A stretch of DNA of 64,000 bases from Adlercreutzia murintestinalis (GTDB lineage: Bacteria; Actinomycetota; Coriobacteriia; Coriobacteriales; Eggerthellaceae). Position numbers and translations under genes: made by a program. This document shows positions 18,323-28,202 of this stretch, piece by piece (position 1 is the first letter of the stretch; the number at the start of each line of letters is the position of its first letter). The stretch covers positions 1 through 64,000 of the forward strand of contig NZ_CALPCC010000011.1 in NCBI RefSeq assembly GCF_943192905.1, read 5' to 3'. The notes under the pieces were generated by a model that saw only the letters and a list, made by a program, of their open reading frames with translations, searched no databases and had not been told where the DNA came from.

Positions 18323-20509
18323 ATGGAAAAGCATATGGCCGTTTGCCCGTACTGCGGTGCGGGCTGCAAGCTCAATCTGCTTGTCGAAGACGGAATGGTC
18401 GTGGGAGCTGAGGGGCTTGATGGCGTGACAAATGAGGGAGAGCTGTGCCTCAAAGGCCTTTCGGGCTTCGACTTCATCAACGATACGAAGATTCTCACGC
18501 CCCGCATCTATCATCCCATGATCCGCCGTGAGAAGGGTGGCGAGCTGGAGCGCGTCACCTGGGATGAGGCCCTTGACTTCACTGCAAAGAAGCTGGCGGA
18601 GATCAAGGAGAAGTACGGCCCCGACTCCATCATGCTCACCGGCTCTTCACGTGGACCCGGCAACGAGGCGAATTACGTGATGCAGAAGTTCACGCGCGCT
18701 TGCGTGGGGACCAACAACATCGACAACTGCGCCCGCACCTGCCATGGTCCTTCCGTTATCGGCCTCATGGATACCGTGGGCTCTGGCGCCATGTCGGTTT
18801 CTATCCCGAACATGGAGAACGCTGACCTGATCATGCTGTTCGGATATAATCCATCCGCGTCGCATCCCATCGTTGCGCGACGTATTGTGAAGGCGAAGGA
18901 GAAGGGCGCCAAGATCATCGTCGTCGACCCGCGCGCCATCGAGACCGCGCGCATCGCTGATCTCTACATCCAGATCAACAACGGTTGCAACCTGGCCTTT
19001 ATGAATGCTTTCGCCAATGCGATCGTTACCGAGAATCTGCATGACATGTCCTTCATCGAGGCACATACCACGGGCTTTGACGAGTGGTGGGAGACCATCA
19101 AGAACTACACTCCGGAATCGGTTGCGGAGATCTGCGGTTGCAGCGCAGAGGATATCCGCAAAGCTGCCCGCATGTATGCAACGGCACCTAATTCCATCAT
19201 CGGGTGGGGCATGGGCGTCACGCAGCAGCGTCAGGGCGTGAAGGTGGTGCATCAGATCGCTGCCATCGCCTGCATCACGAATCAGATCGGTCGCCACAAC
19301 GCTGGCCTTGCTCCCGTGCGTGGCCAGAACAACGTTCAGGGTTCCTGCGACATGGGCATGTGGCCGAGCTGGTTCCCTGGCTACCAGAAGGTGGAAGATC
19401 CTGCCAATCGCGAGAAGTTCGAGAAGGCATGGAACCTTCCTGCTGGATCGCTTCCGGCCGTTCCGGGCTTCAAGTTGACCGATCTGCCTCATGGGGTCAA
19501 AGAGGGTAAGATCAAGGCCTTTTACAACTTCGGCGAGGATCCTCTGCAGACCGAGCCTGACTCGAACGATATGCGCGAGACGCTGGAGAACCTGGAGCTT
19601 CTGATCAGCCAGGACATCTTCATGACACAGACGACGGCTCTGGCTGACGTGGTGTTTCCCGGTACCTCCTGGGGTGAGCACGATGGCGTATTTTCGGCAT
19701 CCGACCGTACCTTCCAGCGCTTCACCGCCGCCGTGCCGCCGAAGGGGGAGTGTAAGCACGATTGGCAGATCTTCAGCGAGCTGTCCACTCGTATGGGATA
19801 CCCCATGCATTACGAGGACACCAAGGAGATCTGGGACGAGATGCGCTCCCTCTGTCCGAACTTCTACGGTGCAACATATGAGAAGATGGACGGCGTCGGC
19901 CATGCGCAATGGCCCATTCCCACGCTGGAATGCCCTGGTACGCCCACATTGTACGAGAACGGCCAGTTCACAACGCCCGATAAGAAGGCAAGGCTCATGG
20001 CTCATGATTATATAGAGCCCACCGAAACGCCTGATGAGGAGTATCCGCTCGTCCTCTGCACGGTGCGAGAGGTCGGACACTATTCCTGTCGTTCGATGAC
20101 CGGCAATTGCAAGGTTCTCGCCATGCTGGCTGATGAGCCGGGTTATGTGACCATGAACCCCGCGGACGCCAAGGCTCGCGGCATCAAGGATGAGGACCTA
20201 GTGTGGGTCTATTCCCGGCGTGGCAAGGTCATCACGCGCGCCAGCTTGGACGAGCGCATCAACAAGGGAACCGTCTACATGACCTATCAGTGGTGGATCG
20301 GAAAGTGCAACGATCTGACCATGCATGCGACCGACCCGCTGTCCGGCACGCCGGAGGACAAGTACTCTGCCTGTCAAGTCGAGGCTATCGACGATCAGCT
20401 GTGGGCAGAACGCCACATGGAGACGCTCTACACCTCCCTCAAGGACCGACTGGCTACCGAAGCATCACCCCAGGACGTGGCTCCCGTGGGCGAACTTGTC
20501 GCCAATTAA
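18323..20509 (+). CDS. fdhF: Formate dehydrogenase H, cysteine form
   Basis: 728 aa, a molybdopterin (bis-MGD) formate dehydrogenase of FdhF type that oxidises formate to CO2 in the cytosol. The N-terminal [4Fe-4S] motif is CPYCGAGCKLN with the fourth Cys in GELCLKG. At residue 140, the exact position of selenocysteine in E. coli FdhF, the codon is TGC: NCARTCHGPSV, followed by the conserved His. The C-terminal cofactor domain has MTGNCK and DPLSGTPEDKYSACQVE. The start at 18323 has GAGGAGG upstream and matches the usual start (MEKHMAVCPYCG); an ATG at 18293 overlapping the previous stop has no ribosome site. It works with the hydrogenase encoded downstream. Confidence 0.95.
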   Translation: MEKHMAVCPYCGAGCKLNLLVEDGMVVGAEGLDGVTNEGELCLKGLSGFDFINDTKILTPRIYHPMIRREKGGELERVTWDEALDFTAKKLAEIKEKYGPDSIMLTGSSRGPGNEANYVMQKFTRACVGTNNIDNCARTCHGPSVIGLMDTVGSGAMSVSIPNMENADLIMLFGYNPSASHPIVARRIVKAKEKGAKIIVVDPRAIETARIADLYIQINNGCNLAFMNAFANAIVTENLHDMSFIEAHTTGFDEWWETIKNYTPESVAEICGCSAEDIRKAARMYATAPNSIIGWGMGVTQQRQGVKVVHQIAAIACITNQIGRHNAGLAPVRGQNNVQGSCDMGMWPSWFPGYQKVEDPANREKFEKAWNLPAGSLPAVPGFKLTDLPHGVKEGKIKAFYNFGEDPLQTEPDSNDMRETLENLELLISQDIFMTQTTALADVVFPGTSWGEHDGVFSASDRTFQRFTAAVPPKGECKHDWQIFSELSTRMGYPMHYEDTKEIWDEMRSLCPNFYGATYEKMDGVGHAQWPIPTLECPGTPTLYENGQFTTPDKKARLMAHDYIEPTETPDEEYPLVLCTVREVGHYSCRSMTGNCKVLAMLADEPGYVTMNPADAKARGIKDEDLVWVYSRRGKVITRASLDERINKGTVYMTYQWWIGKCNDLTMHATDPLSGTPEDKYSACQVEAIDDQLWAERHMETLYTSLKDRLATEASPQDVAPVGELVAN

Positions 20510-20548
20510 GCTCAGTACCGCATCGGAATCGAATCCGAAAGGACTCTG

Positions 20549-21142
20549 ATGAATACCTTCATCGCGATAGAGCCGGATAGATGCATCGGATGTGGTACCT
20601 GCCTTGCAGCCTGCAGCTACGGCCATCGTATGGCCGGGTTGCAGGCTGAGCCCCGACTCGCACTGACATTCGACCGCAAGGTGACAGCTGCTGTCACGTG
20701 TCATCAATGCGAGGGGGCTCCATGCCTGGCCGTATGTCCTGTGGACGCCATTCGCCAAACCGACGATGCCGTTGTCGTTAATGAGCAGACGTGTATCGGC
20801 TGTAAGTTGTGTGCGGTTGCTTGTCCTTTTGGGGCCATACATCCGAGCGGCACGTCCATTGCAGGTGTTGCCGGCACTTCCTATCCGACTCCAACCTATC
20901 CAAAGGGCACATCGCCCCTCCTTGCCTGGAGCATAGGCGTATATACATGCGCTGTGAAATGCGACCTCTGCTCTACGCTTGGGCCTGATGAAAGTCCGCA
21001 TTGCGTGCCTGCGTGCCCGACCAACGCATTGTTCGTGCGCAATGCCGAGACGCTCGGCAAGTCGTGTCGTGAGAAGCTCAAGGCTGCGGCTGCGGAGAAT
21101 CAGGTCATGATGGGTCGATCAACGCATCTGAAGGAGGCCTAA
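20549..21142 (+). CDS. hyfA: Hydrogenase-4-type ferredoxin subunit HyfA/HycB
   Basis: 197 aa with four [4Fe-4S] cysteine groups: CIGCGTCLAAC, CHQCEGAPCLAVCP, CIGCKLCAVACP, CDLCSTL...CVPACP. It resembles HyfA/HycB, the polyferredoxin that passes electrons from FDH-H to the hydrogenase peripheral arm. AAAGGA precedes the ATG. Compared with the 181-aa protein at 17747 it has a longer insert between clusters 3 and 4. The stop codon directly abuts hyfB. Confidence 0.9.
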   Translation: MNTFIAIEPDRCIGCGTCLAACSYGHRMAGLQAEPRLALTFDRKVTAAVTCHQCEGAPCLAVCPVDAIRQTDDAVVVNEQTCIGCKLCAVACPFGAIHPSGTSIAGVAGTSYPTPTYPKGTSPLLAWSIGVYTCAVKCDLCSTLGPDESPHCVPACPTNALFVRNAETLGKSCREKLKAAAAENQVMMGRSTHLKEA

Positions 21143-23233
21143 ATGCTGCAATTGATCTTGCTATCCCTCGGGCTCTCCTGCGTAACCGGCATATTTTCGC
21201 TTATAGCTTCAAAAGCCCACGCAGCTTCAAAGGTCATTGCCTGTGTGGGCGGCATGGGCTCGGCTGCTTTGGGCTTCGCTGGGGGAGCGAGCGCTCTCTT
21301 CAGTCCGGCAACATATGCCTCTTGGGCAGGACCTATGCCCTTCACGAACTTCACACTGCTTCTCAACCCGTTGGCGGGGCTGGTCATCGCGGTCATTGCC
21401 GCCCTCGCGTTCGTTGCGTGGCTGTATGGTCTTTCCTACTTCGATGAGTACTACGATAAGGGCATCGGCGTTATCGGGTTCTTCATGAACCTGTTCATAG
21501 CCTCCATGTACCTCGTCGTCCTCTCTGACAACGCTTTCTGGTTCCTCGTGTTCTTCGAGCTCATGTCGCTCACATCCTATGTGCTTGTGATCATCGATCG
21601 AACAGAGAAATCCCTGCGCGGCGGTTTCCTATACTTGATCATGGCTCATATCGGTTTCTTGATGATCGCTCTCTCCTTCTTCGCGATGGCAAGCGCGACT
21701 GGCTCCCTGGAATTTGATGCGTATCGCTCTTCTCCGTTCCCTTCAGGGATCGCCACCGTAGCGTTTGTCCTCGCCTTCCTCGGTTTTGGGGCAAAGGCGG
21801 GTATGGTGCCCTTCCATTCATGGCTACCTCAGGCCCATCCCGCCGCCCCATCCAATGTAAGCGCTCTCATGTCGGGTGGTATGATCAAGATCGGCATCTT
21901 CGGTATTTGCAAGGTCTGCTTCGATCTGCTGGGCGTTGGGGGTCCCGAGGTATCGTGGGGCATCCTTGTCATCGTGATCGGCGCGATCTCTTCGGTGCTG
22001 GGTGTCGCGTACGCCCTTGGTGAGCATGACCTGAAGAGCCTGCTTGCTTATCACTCCGTTGAGAACATCGGCATCATCCTGCTTGGTGTTGGTGTGGGAA
22101 TATATGGTGTAGCCGCTGACTTGCCATGGCTTGCTGGCATCGGTCTTATGGCGGGTCTCTACCATCTGGTCAACCATGCAATGTTCAAGGGGCTCCTGTT
22201 CCTTGGTGCCGGCAGCGTTCTTCATGCTACCGGCACGCGGAATATGGAAGTGCTCGGCGGCTTGGCTCGGCTCATGCCATGGACTGCGGTCTGCTTCCTC
22301 ATCGGTTCCTTGGCCATCTCCGCCATCCCGCCCCTCAATGGCTTCGTTTCCGAGTGGTTCACCTATCAGGGGCTCATCGGAGGCGCGATGGATGGCGATA
22401 TCCTGATGCGCATCGTTTTCGCTTTCGCGGTGATCTGTCTGGCCATCACGGGCGCTTTGGCGGTTACGTGCTTCGTTAAGGCGTTCGGGGTGACGTTCTT
22501 GGCAAAACCCCGCTCCGCCGCAGCGGAGGGCGCGAAGGAGGTGTCTGCTCCCATGATCATCGCCATGGTTGTGCTCACAGTCTTTTGTGTCCTGCTGGGC
22601 CTAGGTGCCGCATGGTTTGCTCCACTCATGAGCTCGGTTGCCTCAGCAATGCTTGCGAGCCCTGAGGTGCTCGTGGCGGAAGGGGCCACGTTGGTCTCGG
22701 CCGACACCCTCTCCATTGTATCCCCACTCATCCTGGCCGCGCTCATGGCCATCATCATCGCCGCGTGCGCGCTCGTGCGAAACGCCGCGAACCGCAAGGC
22801 GGGAGTGAAGGACGACACCCAACCTTGGGCTTGCGGCTATGAGCCCGACCTGACTATGGAGACGCTCGCTTCGACTGTTGGGGCAAACGTCCGTAACTTT
22901 ATGAGTCCGCTCTATGCCATCAGACGGGGCGTGAACCGCGCGGGTCAGTGGGTTGCGTACTGCATCGGAAAGGTGCTTTGTGGAGGCAAGGAGCAGCCGC
23001 TGGCCGCGGAAGCCATCGATGCTCATCCTGTGTCACGCTATGACGCGGATCGCACGGTAGGAATCGTTCCTGCTCAGAAGAAGGCCCCCGCGCTCTCGTA
23101 CTCGGTGCTCGATGTCGTGCGAAGCGTCGGGACCTGGTTCGCCAAGATGGAGAGCGGCGATTTCCGCACCTATATCGTCTATATCGTAGGAGCGCTCGTC
23201 TTCTTCATGGCGCTCATCATCTTGGTTCGTTAG
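21143..23233 (+). CDS. hyfB: Hydrogenase-4 membrane subunit HyfB (NuoL/M-like)
   Basis: A 696-aa polytopic membrane protein of the proton-translocating antiporter family (about 15 hydrophobic segments). Typical motifs are present: GFGAKAGMVPFHSWLPQAHPAAPSNVSALMSG, with the charged Lys and the HSWLPxAH signature near residue 220, and LLAYHSVENIGIILLG near 300. The C-terminus extends beyond HycC-type length. It forms the membrane arm of the hydrogenase and may couple H2 formation to ion movement. It starts immediately after hyfA. Confidence 0.94.
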   Translation: MLQLILLSLGLSCVTGIFSLIASKAHAASKVIACVGGMGSAALGFAGGASALFSPATYASWAGPMPFTNFTLLLNPLAGLVIAVIAALAFVAWLYGLSYFDEYYDKGIGVIGFFMNLFIASMYLVVLSDNAFWFLVFFELMSLTSYVLVIIDRTEKSLRGGFLYLIMAHIGFLMIALSFFAMASATGSLEFDAYRSSPFPSGIATVAFVLAFLGFGAKAGMVPFHSWLPQAHPAAPSNVSALMSGGMIKIGIFGICKVCFDLLGVGGPEVSWGILVIVIGAISSVLGVAYALGEHDLKSLLAYHSVENIGIILLGVGVGIYGVAADLPWLAGIGLMAGLYHLVNHAMFKGLLFLGAGSVLHATGTRNMEVLGGLARLMPWTAVCFLIGSLAISAIPPLNGFVSEWFTYQGLIGGAMDGDILMRIVFAFAVICLAITGALAVTCFVKAFGVTFLAKPRSAAAEGAKEVSAPMIIAMVVLTVFCVLLGLGAAWFAPLMSSVASAMLASPEVLVAEGATLVSADTLSIVSPLILAALMAIIIAACALVRNAANRKAGVKDDTQPWACGYEPDLTMETLASTVGANVRNFMSPLYAIRRGVNRAGQWVAYCIGKVLCGGKEQPLAAEAIDAHPVSRYDADRTVGIVPAQKKAPALSYSVLDVVRSVGTWFAKMESGDFRTYIVYIVGALVFFMALIILVR

Positions 23234-23242
23234 GAGGATGCC

Positions 23243-24169
23243 ATGACTATTATCATAGCGATATTGCAGGCAATCCTTCTGGTTGTCGTAGCCCCGCTCA
23301 TTTCGGGCATCGCACGCAAGATCCGGGCGAAGATGCATTCGCGCAAGGGCACGAGCATTCTGCAGGACTACTACGACCTCGCCAAGCTCATGAAGCGTAG
23401 CGAGGTGCGGGAAGGGGGCAGCGGCATCATCTCGCGGCTGATGCCGCCCATCTTTCTTGGGTGCTTCGTTCTCATTGCCGCAGGCCTTCCCCTTGTCATG
23501 CAGGCTTGCCCTATCCCGATGCTGGGCGACATGATCACGATCCTGTATCTGATGGCATTGCCTCGCTTCATGTTCGCCTTGGCGTCCATAGATTCAGCGG
23601 GCTCTTATACCGCCATCGGCGGCATCCGCGAGCTTCTCGTGGGCGTCTTGGTCGAGCCTTCGCTGATCCTCGTGCTGTTCGTCATGGCCAGCGCAGTGGG
23701 ATCCACCAATGTGGGCCTCATGTCTACGGCGGTCGCGAATCTGCAAGCGACCCCTCTCGTCGCCGTTGTGGTGGCTGGCGTCGCTTGCGCCATGGCTTGC
23801 TACATTGAGATGGGAAAGCTTCCCTTCGATATGGCGGAGGCGGAGCAAGAGATCCAAGAAGGTCCGTTGGCTGCCTATTCTGGTCCGTCTCTTGCGATGC
23901 TCAAGCTGGGCGTATCGCTCAAACAGGTCGTTGTGGCAAGCCTGCTGGTCTGTATCTTCTTGCCCTTTGGTTCTGCGCCCACGCTGGCTCCTCTTGACAT
24001 CCTTATCGGTTTTCTGGTCTTTGTGGCCAAAGTGCTCGTGGTATTCCTCATCGCTTCGGTGATCGAGAACTCCGCGATGCGTGCACGCTATAAGATCCTT
24101 GGCCGCTATACCTGGTTCGTCGTGGGGATCGCCTCGCTTTCTCTCGTGTTTCTCATCATAGGGATTTAG
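23243..24169 (+). CDS. hyfC: Hydrogenase-4 membrane subunit HyfC (NuoH-like)
   Basis: 308 aa, about eight membrane spans, NuoH/HycD/HyfC family. Conserved cytosolic loops are seen: GIARKIRAKMHSRKG with ILQDYYDLAKLMKR (the interface with the peripheral arm) and MGKLPFDMAEAEQEIQEGP, the signature of this family. It anchors the catalytic arm to the membrane. AGGAGG precedes the ATG at 23243, 9 bases after hyfB. Confidence 0.95.
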   Translation: MTIIIAILQAILLVVVAPLISGIARKIRAKMHSRKGTSILQDYYDLAKLMKRSEVREGGSGIISRLMPPIFLGCFVLIAAGLPLVMQACPIPMLGDMITILYLMALPRFMFALASIDSAGSYTAIGGIRELLVGVLVEPSLILVLFVMASAVGSTNVGLMSTAVANLQATPLVAVVVAGVACAMACYIEMGKLPFDMAEAEQEIQEGPLAAYSGPSLAMLKLGVSLKQVVVASLLVCIFLPFGSAPTLAPLDILIGFLVFVAKVLVVFLIASVIENSAMRARYKILGRYTWFVVGIASLSLVFLIIGI

Positions 24170-24172
24170 GTG

Positions 24173-24835
24173 ATGGATATGATTGGTTACCCATTGGTCA
24201 ATGCGCTCGGCGCGTGCCTCATCATCACCTCGATGACGGTGGTTCTCGCTAAGACGATGCGCGCTTCGGCTTTCCTGTACTCGTTCCAGTCGCTCATGCT
24301 TGTGGCGATCTTGGCCAGCTTGGGCTTTGTGACGAGTTCTAGCGAGCTATTCACCTGGTCGGCTACGGCATTTGTCACGAAGGTCGTGTTGGTGCCGGCC
24401 ATCTTGTTGTTCACTCTAAAGAAGATCGGTGGTGATGCCCACGCCGATCTGCTTCCGAAGATCAATTCCATGAAGGCGGTCGCACTGGTTGCCGTGGAGG
24501 TTTTCGTGTGTTTCGTGGCTGTATCCGGCATCGAATTGCCTACAGCTGCCGAGGTCAAGCCGACCTTGGCGGTAGCGCTAGCCCATTTTTTCATCGGTCT
24601 TACCTGCATCGTCATCCAACGTTCCATCTTCAAGCAGATATTCGGATACTGCCTGATGGAGAACGGTTCCCATGTGGCCCTTGCCCTTCTAGCGCCCCAA
24701 GCACCCGAACTGGTCGAGATTGGTGTGGCAACTGATGCCATCTTCGCCGTCATCATCCTTTCGGTTCTGGTTTGGCGCATGGGGCATTATGCCCACACCC
24801 TGGACGCTGACGATCTTTGCGAGCTGAAGGGATAA
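24173..24835 (+). CDS. hyfE: Hydrogenase-4 membrane subunit HyfE
   Basis: About 220 aa, six to seven hydrophobic segments, matching HyfE: FVTKVVLVPAILLFTLKK, VALAHFFIGLTCIVIQRSIF and the strongly conserved QIFGYCLMENGSHVALALLAP ... VEIGVATDAIFAVIILSVL. The N-terminal part corresponds to NuoK. Starts at 24170 (GTG), 24173 or 24179 are possible; AGG lies eight bases before 24179. The gene follows hyfC without a gap. There is no hyfD between hyfC and hyfE. Confidence 0.93.
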   Translation: MDMIGYPLVNALGACLIITSMTVVLAKTMRASAFLYSFQSLMLVAILASLGFVTSSSELFTWSATAFVTKVVLVPAILLFTLKKIGGDAHADLLPKINSMKAVALVAVEVFVCFVAVSGIELPTAAEVKPTLAVALAHFFIGLTCIVIQRSIFKQIFGYCLMENGSHVALALLAPQAPELVEIGVATDAIFAVIILSVLVWRMGHYAHTLDADDLCELKG

Positions 24836-24838
24836 GCC

Positions 24839-26461
24839 ATGGACTACACGATTCTGTTCCTGATCCTGATGGGATGCCCCCTTGGGGCGGCGTTTCTCAT
24901 GGCCCTTCTTCCGTCGAAGATGACGCCGCGCGCGGTCTATGCGGCTATCCACGTGATAGAGCTAGCAGGAGTCGCCGTTTCGGGCCTTGTGCTTGTGGTG
25001 TCTGCCTTCATGGGCAACGACATCTTCGTTGTTGGCGAATGGTTCCACATCGATGGCCTTTCGGCCCTGTTCCTGGGCCTTATCGCAGTCATTGCGCCAT
25101 GCACGGGCGTTTACTCATTGCCCTACATCAAGCACGATGTGGAGGACGGAAAGCTCGGGCCTTCACAGGTCAAGCAGTACTACCTGTTCTATGGCCTCTT
25201 CGTCTTCTCGATGATCTTGGCCGTCACCTCGAACAACATCATCATGATGTGGGTATCGGTGGAGGCAACCACGCTGTCTACAGTGTTCTTGGTGGGTGTC
25301 TACCGTACAAAGTTGGCACTTGAGGCCGCTTGGAAGTACGTTATCGTCTGCACAGCGGGCGTGGCCTTCGGTATGTTCGGCACGCTGCTCATCTATGCGA
25401 ATGCGGCAGATGTGATGGCCGATGCGCATCAAGCGGTGTTCTGGACCGCCATCCTCCCCAATGCGCCACTGATGGATCATTCGCTCATGATGATCGCCTT
25501 CGTGTTCGCGGCAATCGGCTTTGGCACCAAAGCGGGCCTGTTCCCTATGCATACATGGCTCCCCGACGCTCACTCTGAGGCACCTAGTCCCGTGTCTGCG
25601 CTGCTTTCCGGTGTGCTCCTCAAGTGCGCGATTCTGATCGTATTGCGCTTCTTTATCTTGACGGCCGCTAATGTGGGCGATATCTTCCCCCAAGTTGTGC
25701 TGCTCATCTTAGGTGTGCTCTCCGTGGTTTATGCTGCCTTCGAGGTGTATCGCCAGAACGATCTCAAACGCAAGCTCGCCTACAGTTCATGTGAGAACAT
25801 CGGCCTCATCGCGGTGTGTTTCGGCATCGGCGGGCCTTTGGGCATCATCGCTGGGCTTGTGCACTGCATCGCGCATGGCCTTACCAAAGCTCTCATGTTC
25901 TGCCTCTCCGGTAATGTGATGATGAAGTACCACACGCGCGATCTGTCGAAGATATCCGGCATCATTTCGGTGGCTCCGGTGACAGGCGTGCTGTTCGTGG
26001 CTGGGTGCTTGGCGCTGGCAGGGTTCCCGCCTTTCGCTCTGTTCGTAAGTGAGATGCTCATGATCCTAGCCGGCGTTGCTGCCCAGGCCTGGTGGGTGCT
26101 CGCAGTGGTGCTCGTGGCGCTTGTGGTGGTCATCATGGCCCTGGTGCATATGATCACCGGCGCTGCCTTAGGAAAGGCTTCTGAGGAGGTCAAGCGGGGA
26201 GATGTCTCTCCGCTGGCGCTCGCTCCCGAAGTGATCTTTCTGGCGCTGATCGTGCTGTTGGGTGTGGCTCTTCCGGGTCCTCTGGCGGGATCCATTGAGG
26301 ATGCTAGCGCCATCGTGATGGTCTACGAAGATGAGAATCCTGCTAATGGGAACTTGTTCGTTGATGCTCTAGAGGCGCTTGGTGCGCAAGAACAACCTGA
26401 ATTCAATGACGCTATGGATGTCTCTGACGTGTCAGAGGAAACCGAGGAGGTGCTCGAGTGA
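24839..26461 (+). CDS. hyfF: Hydrogenase-4 membrane subunit HyfF (NuoN/M-like antiporter subunit)
   Basis: 540 aa, about 14 membrane segments. Antiporter-type motifs include GFGTKAGLFPMHTWLPDAHSEAPSPVSALLSG near residue 225, with the key Lys, and KLAYSSCENIGLIAVCFG. VSVEATTLSTVFLV carries the conserved Glu of helix 5. The acidic C-terminal tail (DVSDVSEETEEVLE) is unusual. Together with HyfB it gives the complex two antiporter-like subunits, as in Hyf/FHL-2. AAGGGATAAGCC precedes the ATG. It overlaps the hyfG start region. Confidence 0.93.
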   Translation: MDYTILFLILMGCPLGAAFLMALLPSKMTPRAVYAAIHVIELAGVAVSGLVLVVSAFMGNDIFVVGEWFHIDGLSALFLGLIAVIAPCTGVYSLPYIKHDVEDGKLGPSQVKQYYLFYGLFVFSMILAVTSNNIIMMWVSVEATTLSTVFLVGVYRTKLALEAAWKYVIVCTAGVAFGMFGTLLIYANAADVMADAHQAVFWTAILPNAPLMDHSLMMIAFVFAAIGFGTKAGLFPMHTWLPDAHSEAPSPVSALLSGVLLKCAILIVLRFFILTAANVGDIFPQVVLLILGVLSVVYAAFEVYRQNDLKRKLAYSSCENIGLIAVCFGIGGPLGIIAGLVHCIAHGLTKALMFCLSGNVMMKYHTRDLSKISGIISVAPVTGVLFVAGCLALAGFPPFALFVSEMLMILAGVAAQAWWVLAVVLVALVVVIMALVHMITGAALGKASEEVKRGDVSPLALAPEVIFLALIVLLGVALPGPLAGSIEDASAIVMVYEDENPANGNLFVDALEALGAQEQPEFNDAMDVSDVSEETEEVLE

Positions 26462-28200
26462 TGACGGCAAAGAAACCGGTCGCCCTGCGCATCGGCGAGA
26501 CCCATGTTCAAGCAGTGCGCGACACCTTTCCAGGGTCAGTGCTCGATGCCACATGGCAGGCAGCCGATCAGGTGACCATTACGGTTCCCACGGACATGCT
26601 GCCCGATGTAGTGGAGTTTCTGTACTACGGGCGTGGTGGATGGCTGCCGAACATGGTCGCCAATGATGAGCGCCCCTTGCACGGCTGCTTTGCCTTGTAC
26701 TATCTGCTCTCCATGGAAGAGAGCGATAAGGGATTCGTGGTCGTGCGAACCGAGGTGGATCCTGCGACCATGGAATACCCTTCCGTGACGCCGCGTGTCC
26801 CTGCGTGCGTGTGGAGCGAGCGCGAGGCCTTCGATATGTTCGGCTTGCGAGCCATAGGGCTTCCCGACGAACGTCGTCTCGTTCTGCCCGATGATTGGCC
26901 CGATGACCTCTATCCGCTGCGCAAGGACTCTATGGATTATCGTCATCGTCCGACGCCCACTACCGATGTCGAGAACTACCAGTTCCTGTATGAGGGCCAC
27001 GCTGAGGAAACTACTCAGGTCCCCATGGGCCCTCTGCACATCACATCCGACGAGCCAGGGCACTTCCGTCTATTCGTGGACGGTGAGGATATCATCGATG
27101 CTGATTACCGCCTGTTCTACGTGCATCGTGGCATGGAAAAGGTGGCCGAGGACCGCCTGAGCTATGATGCCGTTACATTCCTGGCCGACCGTATCTGCGG
27201 CATTTGCGGTAACGCGCATTCGGTTGCCTACGCTGAGTCGGTGGAGCACGCGCAGGGCATTGAAGTTCCCCTACGTGCCCAATATATCCGCTCCATTCTC
27301 TTGGAAGTGGAGCGGTTGCATTCCCACCTGATGAACCTCGGCCTCGTCTGCCATTATTGTGGCTTTGATACCGGCTTCCAGCACTTCTTCCGTGTGCGTG
27401 AGAAGGCCATGGACCTAGCGGTGCTCTTGACCGGTGCGCGCAAGACCTACGGTCTGAACCTCATCGGCGGCGTGCGCCGCGATATCCTGGATGATCAGAA
27501 GCTTGCGACCATCAAGTATGTGAGCGAACTTCGCAACGAGGTTGAGGCGCTCGTGGATATGCTGGTGTCTACCGCCAACTTTGAGTCGCGCACGGGCGGC
27601 ATCGGCCGACTGGACCCCGTGATCGCCCGCGACTATAGTCCTGTGGGTCCCTGCGTTCGCGGCTCGGGCATCGGGCGCGATGTTCGCTTCGACCATCCCT
27701 TCGACGGCTACAAGTTCCTCGTGGGCATGTCGGCCCGCACCCATGACGGCTGCGATGTGCAGAGCCGTACGCTCGTGCGTGTGGAGGAATTCATGGATTC
27801 GCTCGCTATGATCGAGCAGTGGCTCGATGGTGCGCCGCAAGGCCCTATTCAGGCTGAAGGCTGGCAGTATACGCCTAACAAGTTCGCCCTTGGCTACACG
27901 GAAGCCCCGCGCGGCGAGGATATGCATTGGGCACAGGTCGGAGATAACCAGAAGTGCTATCGCTGGCGGTGCAAGGCCGCAACGTATTCCAATTGGCCGG
28001 TGCTTCGCTACATGTTCCGTGGCAATACTATAGCCGATGCTGCTATCATCGTCGGCTCCATGGACCCATGCTATTCCTGCACCGATCGCGTGACGGTGGT
28101 GGATGTGAACAAGAGCACGAGCACGGTGCTCACGAAGAGCCAATTGGAGAGCTATTGCCGCCGCCGCACCCATTCCCCGCTTGCCGGAAAGGGGTGGTAA
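26461..28200 (+). CDS. hyfG: Group 4 [NiFe] hydrogenase large subunit HyfG (NuoC-NuoD fusion)
   Basis: 579 aa. Residues 1 to about 165 are a NuoC-like domain; the rest is the catalytic subunit. The nickel ligands are visible as RICGICGNAH (L1, around residue 245) and DPCYSCTDR (L2, residues 535-543). By analogy with E. coli HycE, the HycI peptidase should cleave after the Arg of that motif, removing a 36-residue tail (VTVVDVNKST ... PLAGKGW). It makes or oxidises H2 on the cytosolic side. AGGAGG lies ten bases before ATG 26461; a GTG at 26458 overlapping the hyfF stop is the alternative. The processing protease is encoded at 30109. Confidence 0.95.
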   Translation: MTAKKPVALRIGETHVQAVRDTFPGSVLDATWQAADQVTITVPTDMLPDVVEFLYYGRGGWLPNMVANDERPLHGCFALYYLLSMEESDKGFVVVRTEVDPATMEYPSVTPRVPACVWSEREAFDMFGLRAIGLPDERRLVLPDDWPDDLYPLRKDSMDYRHRPTPTTDVENYQFLYEGHAEETTQVPMGPLHITSDEPGHFRLFVDGEDIIDADYRLFYVHRGMEKVAEDRLSYDAVTFLADRICGICGNAHSVAYAESVEHAQGIEVPLRAQYIRSILLEVERLHSHLMNLGLVCHYCGFDTGFQHFFRVREKAMDLAVLLTGARKTYGLNLIGGVRRDILDDQKLATIKYVSELRNEVEALVDMLVSTANFESRTGGIGRLDPVIARDYSPVGPCVRGSGIGRDVRFDHPFDGYKFLVGMSARTHDGCDVQSRTLVRVEEFMDSLAMIEQWLDGAPQGPIQAEGWQYTPNKFALGYTEAPRGEDMHWAQVGDNQKCYRWRCKAATYSNWPVLRYMFRGNTIADAAIIVGSMDPCYSCTDRVTVVDVNKSTSTVLTKSQLESYCRRRTHSPLAGKGW

Positions 28201-28202
28201 GG

